Below are positions 50,651 through 60,341 of a stretch of 64,000 bases of DNA, piece after piece. The notes under the pieces are model-generated. The model saw only the letters and a list, made by a program, of their open reading frames with translations. It did not search any database and was not told where the DNA came from. This DNA is from Acidobacteriota bacterium (GTDB lineage: Bacteria; Acidobacteriota; Terriglobia; Acidiferrales; UBA7541), in contig QHYK01000038.1 in assembly GCA_003224085.1 (NCBI GenBank), positions 124,001-188,000 of the forward strand, given 5' to 3'. The position numbers were made by a program, and so were the translations under genes. The stretch's first letter is position 1. Each line of letters starts with the position of its first letter.

Positions 50651-51668
50651 TGCCTTTCCAACGGCGCGCAGGTAAACTCCCGCTGCTATGCCTGACTGGC
50701 CGCAGGCCCCGACACACCGTCTGGATAGTTCAGGCAAGTACCTGAGTTCACGCGCACTAGGCTCGCACCCGGAAAACGCGAATCACCGCATTCCCCGCAA
50801 GCGCGATAAGGTAGAGGAACCCCTCCACCAAGAAACACGCAAGTCAACCTCTAAAAGTGGGCCGTCTCATTGCATGAAATAGATTACTCGCATTCGAAGT
50901 GCCCGCGTGAGGACAACGTGCGGTTCCGCGCTGCCAGTCAGGTAAATACCTCATCAAGGTTCAGGCGATATACCGCTCGTGTTAAATCTCCGTTTGAGAG
51001 TAGCGTCACGGGCAGTCAGCCACAGCGACTGCTCACCGCACCCGCCTTGAGCCGTTCCTGTGAATTGAACGGAAGACGAGAAGGACGTCTGAGTGCGCAC
51101 GTGAGCATGGAATCCTTATTCGGCATTTTCAAGATCATAGCGGAGATCAGAGCGAAGGCGATGAGATGTGCTGGATTCAGTCCGCAGCGAGTCTGCCCGG
51201 CGCGAGAAAGCGTGTCCATGAACTTATGGCACATTGGCAAGCCGAATATCGGCAAGGAAATCTTTGTTAAGCCAGGTGGTGCTCCGCCAAGGAACCCCCA
51301 TTAGCTCTGGATAGACCGAATCGTCCATCAGCACTAGCTACGACGCCCTGACGGTGGACCGGAAGGGACTCTGAGATGGTTATGGCTGAACGCGAGAGGG
51401 TGGAAAAAGTCATTTCAGCCAGCCGCATCGCTATCTGTAAGTGTGGGGCTTGCCCTGGGTCGGACCTACTGCGAGATGGCGAGGCTAGTGAATCGCCCAG
51501 TTAGACGCAATCATCTTTTCACTCTTGCATGCGAAGCACTTCGTTTGACGCTATCGCCAGACAAAGTTAGAATTTTGTTTCCATTCGAAAGTGGCTCACG
51601 CTGCATTCCGCAGTGTCCCGGAACACAGTCAAATCGGCAGCTCTATAGAAGAGAGAGCAGGAGGAAGT

Positions 51669-53171
51669 ATGGCCACCGCAGTTGCCCCCAGAGTCTTCAG
51701 GAATTTTATCAACGGCGAATGGGTCGAGTCGCGTTCCGGCAAAGCCTATGAGAATCGCAATCCCGCGAATACCGATGAACTGGTCGGGATGTTTGTCTCA
51801 TCCACCGCGGAAGACGTCGACTTGGCGGTGGAAGCCGCGCAACAAGCCTACAAAACGTGGCGGCTGACGCCTGCTCCCAAGCGAGCCGAAATTTTGTTTC
51901 GCGCCGCCGAATTGCTGGTGCAGCGCAAAGAGGAATACTCCAAGGACATGACGCGCGAAATGGGTAAGGTTCTTGCCGAGACGCGCGGCGACGTGCAGGA
52001 AGCCATTGACATGACGTATTACATGGCGGGGGAAGGCCGCCGTTTGTTTGGGCAGACCACGCCTTCGGAATTGCCCAACAAATTCGCCATGAGCGTGCGG
52101 CAGTCGATCGGTGTCTGCGGAATGATTACGCCCTGGAATTTTCCGATGGCCATTCCCTCGTGGAAGATGATGCCGGCGTTGGTGAGCGGAAGCACCGTCG
52201 TGCTGAAGCCCGCGGAAGACACGCCGCTTTCTGCTTATCACCTCGTGCAGGTATTGACCGAAGCAGGCATTCCACGCGGCGTGGTCAATCTGGTGAGTGG
52301 CGACGGTCCCGGCGCGGGCGCGCCCCTTGCTCATCACAAACTCGTTCCGGTCATCAGCTTCACCGGATCGACCTCCGTCGGCCGAATCATCGCGGAAGCC
52401 TGCGCGCCGGATTTCAAGCACTGCAGCCTGGAAATGGGCGGCAAAAACGTCATCATCGTGATGGACGACGCGAACCTGGACCTCGCGATGGACGGCGCGG
52501 TGTGGGGTGGGTTTGGCACTACGGGGCAACGCTGCACCGCCGCCAGCCGCATCGCCGTGCACAAAAGTGTTTACAAAGAGTTCGTTTCGCGGTTTGTGGA
52601 GCGCGCCAAGTCCTTGAAAGTCGGAGATGGTTTGGACCCCGGGACGGAAATGGGCCCGTGCATCAACGAGCAGCAATTGAATACCGTGATGAACTATGTG
52701 GAGATCGGCAAGAACGAAGGCGCAAAGCTGCTCACCGGGGGAAAGCGTCTGACCGGCGGCGTGTACGCCAAAGGCTGGTTCCATGAGCCGACGGTTTTCG
52801 GCGATTGTTCGCCGAAGATGCGCATCGCGCAGGAAGAAATTTTCGGGCCGGTCGTGTCTGTGATTCCTATCAGCAGCTTGAACGAAGCGATTGAAGTTGC
52901 GAACGGCGTGCCCTACGGCCTTTCCGCTTCGATTTACACGCGCGACGTAAATCGTGCTTTTCAGGCCACGCGCGATTTGTACACCGGAATCGTCTACGTC
53001 AACGCGCCCACCATTGGCGCGGAAACGCATCTACCTTTTGGCGGCACAAAGCAAACTGGCAACGGCCATCGCGAAGCCGCCATCGCCGCTATCGATTTCT
53101 TCACCGAATGGAAGACCATCTACATCGACTATTCCGACAAACTCCAGCGCGCGCAAATTGACAATAATTAG
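51669..53171 (+). CDS. Aldehyde dehydrogenase family protein (semialdehyde dehydrogenase-like)
   Basis: [44 protein letters not shown]. Confidence 0.92.
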   Translation: MATAVAPRVFRNFINGEWVESRSGKAYENRNPANTDELVGMFVSSTAEDVDLAVEAAQQAYKTWRLTPAPKRAEILFRAAELLVQRKEEYSKDMTREMGKVLAETRGDVQEAIDMTYYMAGEGRRLFGQTTPSELPNKFAMSVRQSIGVCGMITPWNFPMAIPSWKMMPALVSGSTVVLKPAEDTPLSAYHLVQVLTEAGIPRGVVNLVSGDGPGAGAPLAHHKLVPVISFTGSTSVGRIIAEACAPDFKHCSLEMGGKNVIIVMDDANLDLAMDGAVWGGFGTTGQRCTAASRIAVHKSVYKEFVSRFVERAKSLKVGDGLDPGTEMGPCINEQQLNTVMNYVEIGKNEGAKLLTGGKRLTGGVYAKGWFHEPTVFGDCSPKMRIAQEEIFGPVVSVIPISSLNEAIEVANGVPYGLSASIYTRDVNRAFQATRDLYTGIVYVNAPTIGAETHLPFGGTKQTGNGHREAAIAAIDFFTEWKTIYIDYSDKLQRAQIDNN

Positions 53172-53250
53172 TTCCGCCTGGACCAACTTCGCGGCCGGCC
53201 CGGTGGCTCGATGGTTCGCCGCAATTCAGCCAGGTGTTCTTCGGAGTTGC

Positions 53251-53290
53251 GTTGACCGGCGTTGACCGACGTTGACCGGGCTTGACACAC
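53251..53290. repeat. Four 10-bp TTGAC-containing tandem units
   Basis: gttgaccggc gttgaccgac gttgaccggg cttgacacac. Confidence 0.85.
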
Positions 53291-53300
53291 TTTTTACAAT
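53272..53300 (+). promoter_or_regulatory. Sigma70-type promoter of hrcA-grpE-dnaJ
   Basis: TTGACC-17 bp-TACAAT upstream of hrcA. Confidence 0.65.
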
Positions 53301-53339
53301 AGATGCAACGCTTCTTGGCACTCGGAGTACACTGCTGCC

Positions 53340-54383
53340 ATGAGAACGGCCGCGTTGCAGGAACGGCGTAACCGCCAAATTTTGGCGGACATCGTGCGTA
53401 CGTACATCGAAACGGGGGAGCCGGTGTCCTCGCGGGCAATTTCCAAGGGCTTTGAGGAAAGCCTAAGCACGGCTACAATTCGAAACGTGATGGCTGATTT
53501 GGAAGACGGCGGCTTTCTTTACCAGCCGCACACCTCGGCGGGACGGGTGCCCACGGCGGCTGCGTACCGTTTTTTTGCGCAGGAGATTGCCTCGCAGGCC
53601 ACCATCAGCGTCACAGACCGCGAGTGGATTCAGCGGGAGATGGGGGGCGCGAAAACCGCCGCAGAAATCACCGAGCGCGCGGGTCGCGTGCTGGCCGAGG
53701 TTTCGAATGGGCTGGGCATCGTCGTTTCGCCTCCGCTGAGCAAAACCCTTTTGGAGCATGCGCGCATGTGGCTGCTTCCGGACGGTCGCGTGGTCGTTGT
53801 GCTAATCTCGCCTGGCGGCAAGACGCGTGACAAAATCTTGAAGCCTGCCAGAGTCTTTACCCAGGCTGAACTCGACGCTACCGCGGATTTCCTGAATCGG
53901 CATTATTCCGGCTGGACGCTGGAAAGCATTCGAACCGACCTGCTCCAGAAACTGGCCGCGGAGCGCGAGCGCTACGAAGGAATTGCGCAGAACGCACTTT
54001 CGTTGTGCGATCCCGGCGTGCTGGACGAAGAGTCCGCGGCGCAAGTGCACGTGGAAGGAACGGCGCAGATCGTCGGCGCCGCGGATTTTGCCGACCAGGC
54101 GCAGTTGCGCGACCTGCTCGCAGCCATTGAGGAGAAGCACCGGCTCGTGACGCTTTTGAACGCGTGCATCGAAGCGCCGGAGCCGGTTCACGTGCTGATC
54201 GGCGTGAAGGAAATTTCGCAAGCGGGAGACAACCTCGCACTTATCAGCGCTCCGTACATGCGCAACGATCTGGTGCAGGGCTCGCTTGGCGTTCTTGGCC
54301 CCACGCGGATGCCGTACGAACGAGCCATGACCGCGGTCGCCTACGTGGCCCAGCTTTTCAGCGAAGCGCTGAGCAAAATCTGA
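53340..54383 (+). CDS. hrcA: Heat-inducible transcription repressor HrcA
   Basis: RRNRQILADIVRTYIETGEPVSSRAISKGFEESLSTATIRNVMADLEDGGFLYQPHTSAGRVPT. Confidence 0.96.
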   Translation: MRTAALQERRNRQILADIVRTYIETGEPVSSRAISKGFEESLSTATIRNVMADLEDGGFLYQPHTSAGRVPTAAAYRFFAQEIASQATISVTDREWIQREMGGAKTAAEITERAGRVLAEVSNGLGIVVSPPLSKTLLEHARMWLLPDGRVVVVLISPGGKTRDKILKPARVFTQAELDATADFLNRHYSGWTLESIRTDLLQKLAAERERYEGIAQNALSLCDPGVLDEESAAQVHVEGTAQIVGAADFADQAQLRDLLAAIEEKHRLVTLLNACIEAPEPVHVLIGVKEISQAGDNLALISAPYMRNDLVQGSLGVLGPTRMPYERAMTAVAYVAQLFSEALSKI

Positions 54384-54424
54384 AATTTCAAAGAACATTT
54401 TAAGAACACAGGAGAAGTGCCCCG

Positions 54425-55027
54425 GTGAGTGACAAGGAGAGAAAGCAAGAGAAAGCCGACGTCAATGCCAGCAAGGATGTGGATAGCTCCGAACTCGAGC
54501 CGTCGCCCGAAGCCAAGACCGTGGAGGCCGACTCGGCAAAGGAAAACGCTGAAATGGCCAAGCTGACTGCGGATCTGGCGGAACTTAAACAAACACTGCT
54601 GCGGCGCCAGGCTGATTTTGAGAATTACCGGAAGCGCATCGAAAAAGAGCGCTTCGAGGATTCCAAACGCGCCACCGCCCGCGTGATCGAAGGCCTCATC
54701 CCCGTGATTGACGGCTTCGAGCACGCGCTTGCGGCCCATCGCGATGCGGAGGAATACGAGAGCTATCGTAAGGGCTTTGAGCTCATCTACAAGCAGCTCC
54801 TTGACAACATCACGAAGCTCGGCGCGCAGCGCATGGACCCCGTCGGACAGCCCTTCGACCCCAATCTCCATCAGGCCATGGACCGCACGGAAACGACGGA
54901 GGAAAAAGACGGGACGATTCTTCAAGTTTTCCAGCCCGGCTACGTTTTCCATGGCCGCGTGTTGCGTCCCGCGATGGTGCGTGTAGCAGTCCATCCGAGT
55001 CCCGCATCGAAAGAAGCTGTGAACTAA
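54425..55027 (+). CDS. grpE: Nucleotide exchange factor GrpE
   Basis: RRQADFENYRKRIEKERFEDSKRATARVIEGLIPVIDGFEHAL; QVFQPGYVFHGRVLRPAMVRVAV. Confidence 0.95.
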   Translation: MSDKERKQEKADVNASKDVDSSELEPSPEAKTVEADSAKENAEMAKLTADLAELKQTLLRRQADFENYRKRIEKERFEDSKRATARVIEGLIPVIDGFEHALAAHRDAEEYESYRKGFELIYKQLLDNITKLGAQRMDPVGQPFDPNLHQAMDRTETTEEKDGTILQVFQPGYVFHGRVLRPAMVRVAVHPSPASKEAVN

Positions 55028-55045
55028 GGAAGAGAGAAAGTTTCC

Positions 55046-56191
55046 ATGTCCAAAGGGAATCCCCGCGATTATTACGAGGTGCTCGGTGTTTCGCGCACGG
55101 CGACGCTGGAAGAGGTGAAGTCGGCGTACCGCAAAGCGGCATTGAAATGGCATCCGGACCGCAATCCGGAAAATAAATCCGAAGCGGAAGCCAGATTTCG
55201 CGAATACACCGAGGCTTACAGCGTCCTCAGCGATCCGCAAAAAAGGCAGGTCTACGACACTTACGGGCACGCCGGCCTATCGGGCGCCGGCGCGGGTCAA
55301 GGGTTTGACCAAACCATCTTTCAGGACTTCCACGACATCTTCGGGGACTTCTTCGGGTTCGAGGATATATTTGGGGGCGGATCCCGGCGAGGCCGGGGCC
55401 GCGGGCGCGCGCAGCGTGGGGCCGACCTGCGCTACGACATGTCGCTGACTTTTGAGGAAGCGGCGGCCGGGGTGGCGACAAAAATCAAGCTGCCCCGACA
55501 GGAATTCTGCGAAGCCTGCAACGGTACGGGCGCGAAAAAGGGCACGGGCGTGGTCACCTGCACATCTTGCGGCGGGCGCGGGCAGGTGGCTTATCAGCAG
55601 GGATTCTTTACGATTACGCGCACGTGCCCGTCCTGCCAGGGCGCAGGCCAGATCGTGAAAGAACGCTGCCTGGACTGCCGCGGGCAAGGCCGCGTGGAGC
55701 GCGAGAAGACCATTGAGTTGCGCATTCCGCCCGGAGTGGACACCGGCACGCGCCTGCGGGTCGCCGGGGAGGGCGAGCCCGGGCCGAACGGTGGCCCCAA
55801 CGGGGACCTCTACGTGGTGCTCGAAGTCAAAGAGCATTCTTATTTCGAGCGGCGGGGCGCGGATTTGTACTGCACCATTCCCATCAGCATCGCGCAAGCC
55901 ACGCTCGGAACCGAGCTCCCCGTTCCCGGTTTGAATGGCGAGGAGAAACTCAAGATTCCCGAAGGCACGCAGAGCGGCGCGGTCTTTCGCGTCAAGGGGA
56001 AAGGCCTGCCCGATCCGCACGGCGGCGGCCGCGGCGATTTGTACTATCACGTCCGCGTGCTGACGCCGACGAAGCTGACGCGCGAGCAGCGAAAACTCAT
56101 CGAACAGCTCGGCGCCACGCTGAAAGTGGAAAACAAGCCCGCCGAGCGCGGCTCCTCGATCTTCGACAAGGTGAAAGACATCTTCGGTTGA
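55046..56191 (+). CDS. dnaJ: Molecular chaperone DnaJ
   Basis: DYYEVLGVSRTATLEEVKSAYRKAALKWHPDRNPENK; four CxxCxGxG-type zinc repeats. Confidence 0.96.
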   Translation: MSKGNPRDYYEVLGVSRTATLEEVKSAYRKAALKWHPDRNPENKSEAEARFREYTEAYSVLSDPQKRQVYDTYGHAGLSGAGAGQGFDQTIFQDFHDIFGDFFGFEDIFGGGSRRGRGRGRAQRGADLRYDMSLTFEEAAAGVATKIKLPRQEFCEACNGTGAKKGTGVVTCTSCGGRGQVAYQQGFFTITRTCPSCQGAGQIVKERCLDCRGQGRVEREKTIELRIPPGVDTGTRLRVAGEGEPGPNGGPNGDLYVVLEVKEHSYFERRGADLYCTIPISIAQATLGTELPVPGLNGEEKLKIPEGTQSGAVFRVKGKGLPDPHGGGRGDLYYHVRVLTPTKLTREQRKLIEQLGATLKVENKPAERGSSIFDKVKDIFG

Positions 56192-57590
56192 CGACTCCCC
56201 ACGCCTAAAAGCGGGGGATTCCTCGGAGTTACTATGCGGCATGGCCACATACCTCCGACGATGTTTCCTGCTTCCCGGGCCCACGCCTAAACTCGCGTTT
56301 AGGTCCTACTGTGCCTCCACAGGCTAATACCGAGCGTCCCTCGGCTAAGATTCTCAAACCCTCGACGAAAATGTTTACGACGGCATTCTCGTCCCGCTGA
56401 TGTTCGGTATGGCAACTCGAACACGTCCAACGGTCTTGGAGTTTGAGGTCTATATTCTTTTGGTGACAAATGCAGCACAACTTTGATGACGGGAAGAACC
56501 TAGCTACTTTGACGAGCGTTCTTCCAGGCCACTTGCACTGGTATTCCAACATGCCAACGAACTCGCCGAAGCCCGCATCCGAGATGGCTCTGGCTAAGCG
56601 GCGATTCTTAAGTAGGTTCTTGGTGCCGGGCGTCTCAACCATAATCACTTGGTTTTTGTGAATCAGTTGCGTGCTCAATTTCTGGAGAAAATCCGTGCGA
56701 AGATCGGTTACTCGCTGACAAATATGAGCCACCCTGCTACGCGCCTTCTTGCGGTTCTTAGAACCCTGCTCACAACGGCTCAAACGCTTTTGGGCGGTGC
56801 GGAGCTTTGACAGTGCCGCCAGCAAAGGACGAGGCAACCACACCTGAGACCACCTTCTTCCATTGAAGAAGTTGAACGTCTTGGTGTTCATGTCCACAGC
56901 CTACAACAGGCAACGGCTGCTCTACTTGGAACGAAACATAATACAGGCGTCATGCTCAGCACAACCGAGGATGGCTCGCCGCTTACACGACGGTGCCAAA
57001 CAATGGGGATCGCACCGATCTTGGAAAGGCTTAGGACGCCATTTTTGAAACGGAAAGAGTTTCTGGTGAAACGAGCAGACTGACGGTTTGATTTCTTCTT
57101 AAACCTCGGTGGTTTTACTTTATCCGGACGCTTACCCATCAAGGAGTCGAACCAATTCTTGTACGCGGTATCTAAAGCACGCCCGGTCTGCTGTAACGAT
57201 TGGGCGCTGGCTTCGCGGAGCCAAGGCAACGCGGTCTTTATTCTGGTTAGTTCCAGACTGCGTTGTGCTGGAGAAGTCTTGGTTTGGTTGTGGGAGTATC
57301 TGGTTTGCGAAAAGTTCAAAAGATGATTGTACACAAATCGGGCGCAACCAAACTGACGCGCCGCCAGGAGAACTTGCTCTGGGGTGAGATATACCCGACC
57401 CTTGACGCCGTGTTTGGTGGAGTTAGACATTACTTCTGGTTGTCCACGTACTGCTTGTGACCTCGGCTCGATATCTAAAAGCCGCCTTAGGTATCAAATT
57501 GAAGAGACGCTCGGCAACCTTATCCACAAGCACTTTACGACGGTACACCTAAGGGCGTTATAGCCCTTCGCTTTTCTTTCGTCAACAGTT
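56189..57590 (-). mobile_element. IS200/IS605-family element (tnpB-only type); ends approximate
   Basis: tnpB-like ORFs flanked by right-end hairpin CCCCxCGC/GCGGGGG ending TCAA near 56188 and left-end hairpin AAGGGC-TATAAC-GCCCTT at 57551-57568. Confidence 0.65.
56232..57430 (-). pseudogene. tnpB: TnpB (OrfB) transposase/RNA-guided nuclease homolog, frameshifted
   Basis: N-terminal ORF 56888-57430 (VYLTPEQVLLAARQFGCARFVYNHLL) and C-terminal ORF 56232-56897 (ETPGTKNLLKNRRLARAISDAGFGEF; CCICHQKNI..CSSCHTEHQRDENAVVNI) in different frames. Confidence 0.85.
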
Positions 57591-57686
57591 TTCTGGAAGC
57601 CTTATATCCCCATGCCTGAAGCCAAGGGGCTTTACGGCTCCCCTCGGTAAATTGTGTTGCGCCTCCGGCGCGGAGAAGATCAGAGG

Positions 57687-59054
57687 CTAAGACTTGATGG
57701 TGTTGGTGGCGGCGTCCCAAGTGACCGCGGCTCTGCGAAAATAGGATTCGTTGGCCATGTGGCAGGCCAGCGCGGCGTTGTGGCCAAACACGGCGTCTTC
57801 GACGACGGGCTGGCGCGACTTGACTGCCTGGAAAAATTTCCAGAGGTGTGGTTTCTCTTCGTCCCAGGAAGCGCCTTTGTAGTTGTAACCCTCGGTGACG
57901 GGCTCTTTCCCCGGCTTGGGGTCGTGCTCTTCGTGCCATTTCTTGAAGTACGCTTCGCGCAAGGCGCGCGGGAAGCCGTAAGCGTAATAGCTGGGGGCTT
58001 CGTCCTGGCCGGACTGCGGGAAGTAGGTGATGGTGAATTCGGTCACTTCCAGAATTCCCTTGGAGCCCTGGAAGCGGTACATCTCGGGAGATTCGCAACC
58101 CAAATTCAAACGGAGATAAACAGGGGCGCGGTCTTCGCCGTACTCGAAGAGCGTTGTGTGAACGTCGGGCATATTGCGGCCATCTTTGAAGCGCAGGATG
58201 TTGCCAAGCGCCAAAGCGCGCTGGGGCGGCGCGTTCCAGCCCAGCATAAAGTTCATGCCGCTGACGAGATGGACAAGCAAATCGCCCGCCAGGCCGGTTC
58301 CGTATTCCTTCCAGCAGCGCCAGCGTGCGAAATATTTGGGGGACATGTCGGGGTCCCAAGGCCGCTTGGTCGCTTCGCCCTGCCAGGTGTCCCAATCAAA
58401 ATTGCTGAGAGCCAAATCGGGCGGAGGCGGATATTCCCACGCGCCGGTGGGATCGTTGCGGCCGTAGGTTCCTTCAACAAGAGTAAGCGTGCCGATGATG
58501 CCGTTTGCAAGAAGCTCTTTTGCTTTGGCGCAAATGACGGAGCTGACGCGCTGCGAGCCGATTTGCACAATGCGGCCCGTTTTTTTCGCCGCGGCCACCA
58601 TGGCCACGCCGTCAGCGGGAGAGTGCGACATAGGCTTCTCGCAGTAGATGTCTTTTCCGGCGTTTACGGCGTCCACGACGACTTGCTTGTGCCAATGGTC
58701 GGGAACGGCGGCGACGATGCAGTCGATCTCCTTGTTGTCGAGAAGTTCCTTATAGCGGCGCGTGGTGGGAATTTTCGAGCCGACGATTTCCTGCGCGAGC
58801 GTGTGGCGGCCGTCGTAAAGGTCGGCGGCCGCGACGCACTCGACACCGGGCAGCTGGATGGCATTGGTAAGCAGGCCGGAGCCCTGCATGCCGATGCCGA
58901 CGATGCCGAAGCGCACGCGATCGCCCGGCGGCGTGGATTGCAAGGGCAGAGGAATATGCTCCGGCTCGAGGAAAATTCTCGGCGAAGCGGCGAGCGCTCC
59001 GGTGGCGCCGGCGCTGCGCTGGAGGAATTCGCGGCGGGAGAGGTCTTTTTTCAT
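57687..59054 (-). CDS. Gfo/Idh/MocA family oxidoreductase with Tat-like signal
   Basis: SRREFLQRSAGATGALA; VRFGIVGIGMQGSGLL; YCEKPMSHSPADGVAMV. Confidence 0.92.
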   Translation of the reverse strand: MKKDLSRREFLQRSAGATGALAASPRIFLEPEHIPLPLQSTPPGDRVRFGIVGIGMQGSGLLTNAIQLPGVECVAAADLYDGRHTLAQEIVGSKIPTTRRYKELLDNKEIDCIVAAVPDHWHKQVVVDAVNAGKDIYCEKPMSHSPADGVAMVAAAKKTGRIVQIGSQRVSSVICAKAKELLANGIIGTLTLVEGTYGRNDPTGAWEYPPPPDLALSNFDWDTWQGEATKRPWDPDMSPKYFARWRCWKEYGTGLAGDLLVHLVSGMNFMLGWNAPPQRALALGNILRFKDGRNMPDVHTTLFEYGEDRAPVYLRLNLGCESPEMYRFQGSKGILEVTEFTITYFPQSGQDEAPSYYAYGFPRALREAYFKKWHEEHDPKPGKEPVTEGYNYKGASWDEEKPHLWKFFQAVKSRQPVVEDAVFGHNAALACHMANESYFRRAAVTWDAATNTIKS

Positions 59055-59089
59055 GGTGCGCTCCTTGAGGAAGTTAATGGTTGACAGCC

Positions 59090-59129
59090 AGATCAGAGAG
59101 CAGAGATCAGAAACCAGAAATCCGAAACC
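59090..59129. repeat. AGATCAGA-type intergenic repeat, copy 2
   Basis: agatcagagagcagagatcagaaaccagaaatccgaaacc. Confidence 0.65.
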
Positions 59130-59194
59130 AACTGCTCGGAATCAGGTTCTTGTAAAAACGAGGCCCAAAGTTGTGAAACAAAACCAGGAACACC

Positions 59195-59235
59195 GGCCGG
59201 GCTCGGAACGACCCCAGCTGGGCTAAAGCCCGGCC
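59195..59235. repeat. Nested inverted repeat
   Basis: ggccgggct ... cccagctggg ... agcccggcc; 9-bp outer arms plus inner palindrome. Confidence 0.6.
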
Positions 59236-59313
59236 TCTCGAAATGCTTGGCTTCGCGGGCTCAGCCCAACGAAAAGGCCACGTCCTGAGCTACAGCACGG
59301 CCAATGCCACAGC

Positions 59314-60237
59314 TCAAAATCGCAAATCGTGCAGATAGTTGTAACTGATCTTAATGTCGTCAAAAGCCGATTTCGGATAGTCGTTCTCGACGAAATAATG
59401 CTTGATGCCGGCTTTGCCGTCGTGCGCGAAAAGATTTTTCCAGTTGACGGAGCCTTTGCCGACGTCAGCGAGATGTCCCAGGAATTTGACCGAGCCCGTT
59501 GCCCCGCTGTAGCTGCTGGTACTGTTGGGATCGTTCACGTAATCCTTCACATGGACAAGCGGGAAGCGGCCGGGATATTTATTGAAATATGCGATGGGAT
59601 CTTTTCCCGCAACGGTGATCCAGCAGAGATCCATTTCCATGGCGACGAGCTTGGGATCCGTCTCTGCGAGAAGAAAATCGTACGGGAGTTTTCCGCCGAG
59701 AGCTTCGGACGGCTGGAATTCGAACGAGTGGTTGTGATAGCCGAACTGGATGCCAGCTTTCTGGCTTTCCTCGCCGGCTTTGTTAAAAAGCTCGGCGGCG
59801 CGCTTCCATCCGCCGGGCTCGGCGCGCTGCTTTTCGTCAATCCAGGGACAAACGATGTAGCTGTGGCCGACGATTTTGGCGGCCTCCAGAGTTTCCGGCC
59901 ACTTGTTTTCGACCGTGGGATAGTCGACGTGGGCGGAAGGAGAGGCGAGGCCGTTTTTGTCGAGAAGCGCGCGAACGTCTTGCGGCGAATGCTCGAAATA
60001 GCCGGCGAATTCGACTTCCTTGTAGCCGGTCGCGGCGACTTTGGCGATGGTGTCTTCGAAGTCGGTTTTCATGGCATCGCGAACGGTGTACAGCTGCAGG
60101 CCGATGCGGTCGATTTGGTGCACCGCTTCGGGCGGGTTGGATTTGAAAAAACGGGCGGAGTCCGCGGCCCAGGCGGGTCGGGCAGCGGCGGAAAGGGTTG
60201 CGGCAAGCGAACTGCCGATAAATGTGCGTCGGTTCAT
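59314..60237 (-). CDS. Exported sugar phosphate isomerase/epimerase (xylose isomerase-like TIM barrel)
   Basis: MNRRTFIGSSLAATLSAAARPAWA; QLYTVRDAMKTDFEDTIAKVAATGYKEVEFAGYF; LVAMEMDLCWITVAGKDP. Confidence 0.88.
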   Translation of the reverse strand: MNRRTFIGSSLAATLSAAARPAWAADSARFFKSNPPEAVHQIDRIGLQLYTVRDAMKTDFEDTIAKVAATGYKEVEFAGYFEHSPQDVRALLDKNGLASPSAHVDYPTVENKWPETLEAAKIVGHSYIVCPWIDEKQRAEPGGWKRAAELFNKAGEESQKAGIQFGYHNHSFEFQPSEALGGKLPYDFLLAETDPKLVAMEMDLCWITVAGKDPIAYFNKYPGRFPLVHVKDYVNDPNSTSSYSGATGSVKFLGHLADVGKGSVNWKNLFAHDGKAGIKHYFVENDYPKSAFDDIKISYNYLHDLRF

Positions 60238-60341
60238 GGGCTGCATTTTACCTCTTCAGGAAGAAAAGGGAACAGGGATAGCAGAAAAAAGAGTGGCGAT
60301 TCGAACTGGAGCCGAATCGCCGCCCTTTGGGGTTAGGGGTG

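Noticed and set aside
51798-53030. 410-aa minus-strand ORF
   Set aside because: Antisense shadow of the aldehyde dehydrogenase gene.
53315-53340. CIRCE element upstream of hrcA
   Set aside because: Only one half (TTGGCACTC) is convincing; the second half and the 9-bp spacing do not fit.
56888-56897. TGA ending the first tnpB ORF as a second selenocysteine codon
   Set aside because: The downstream homology continues in a different frame, so this is a frameshift rather than recoding.
57654-59084. 476-aa plus-strand ORF, and 286-aa minus ORF 57535-58395
   Set aside because: Both overlap the well-supported Gfo/Idh/MocA gene in other frames.
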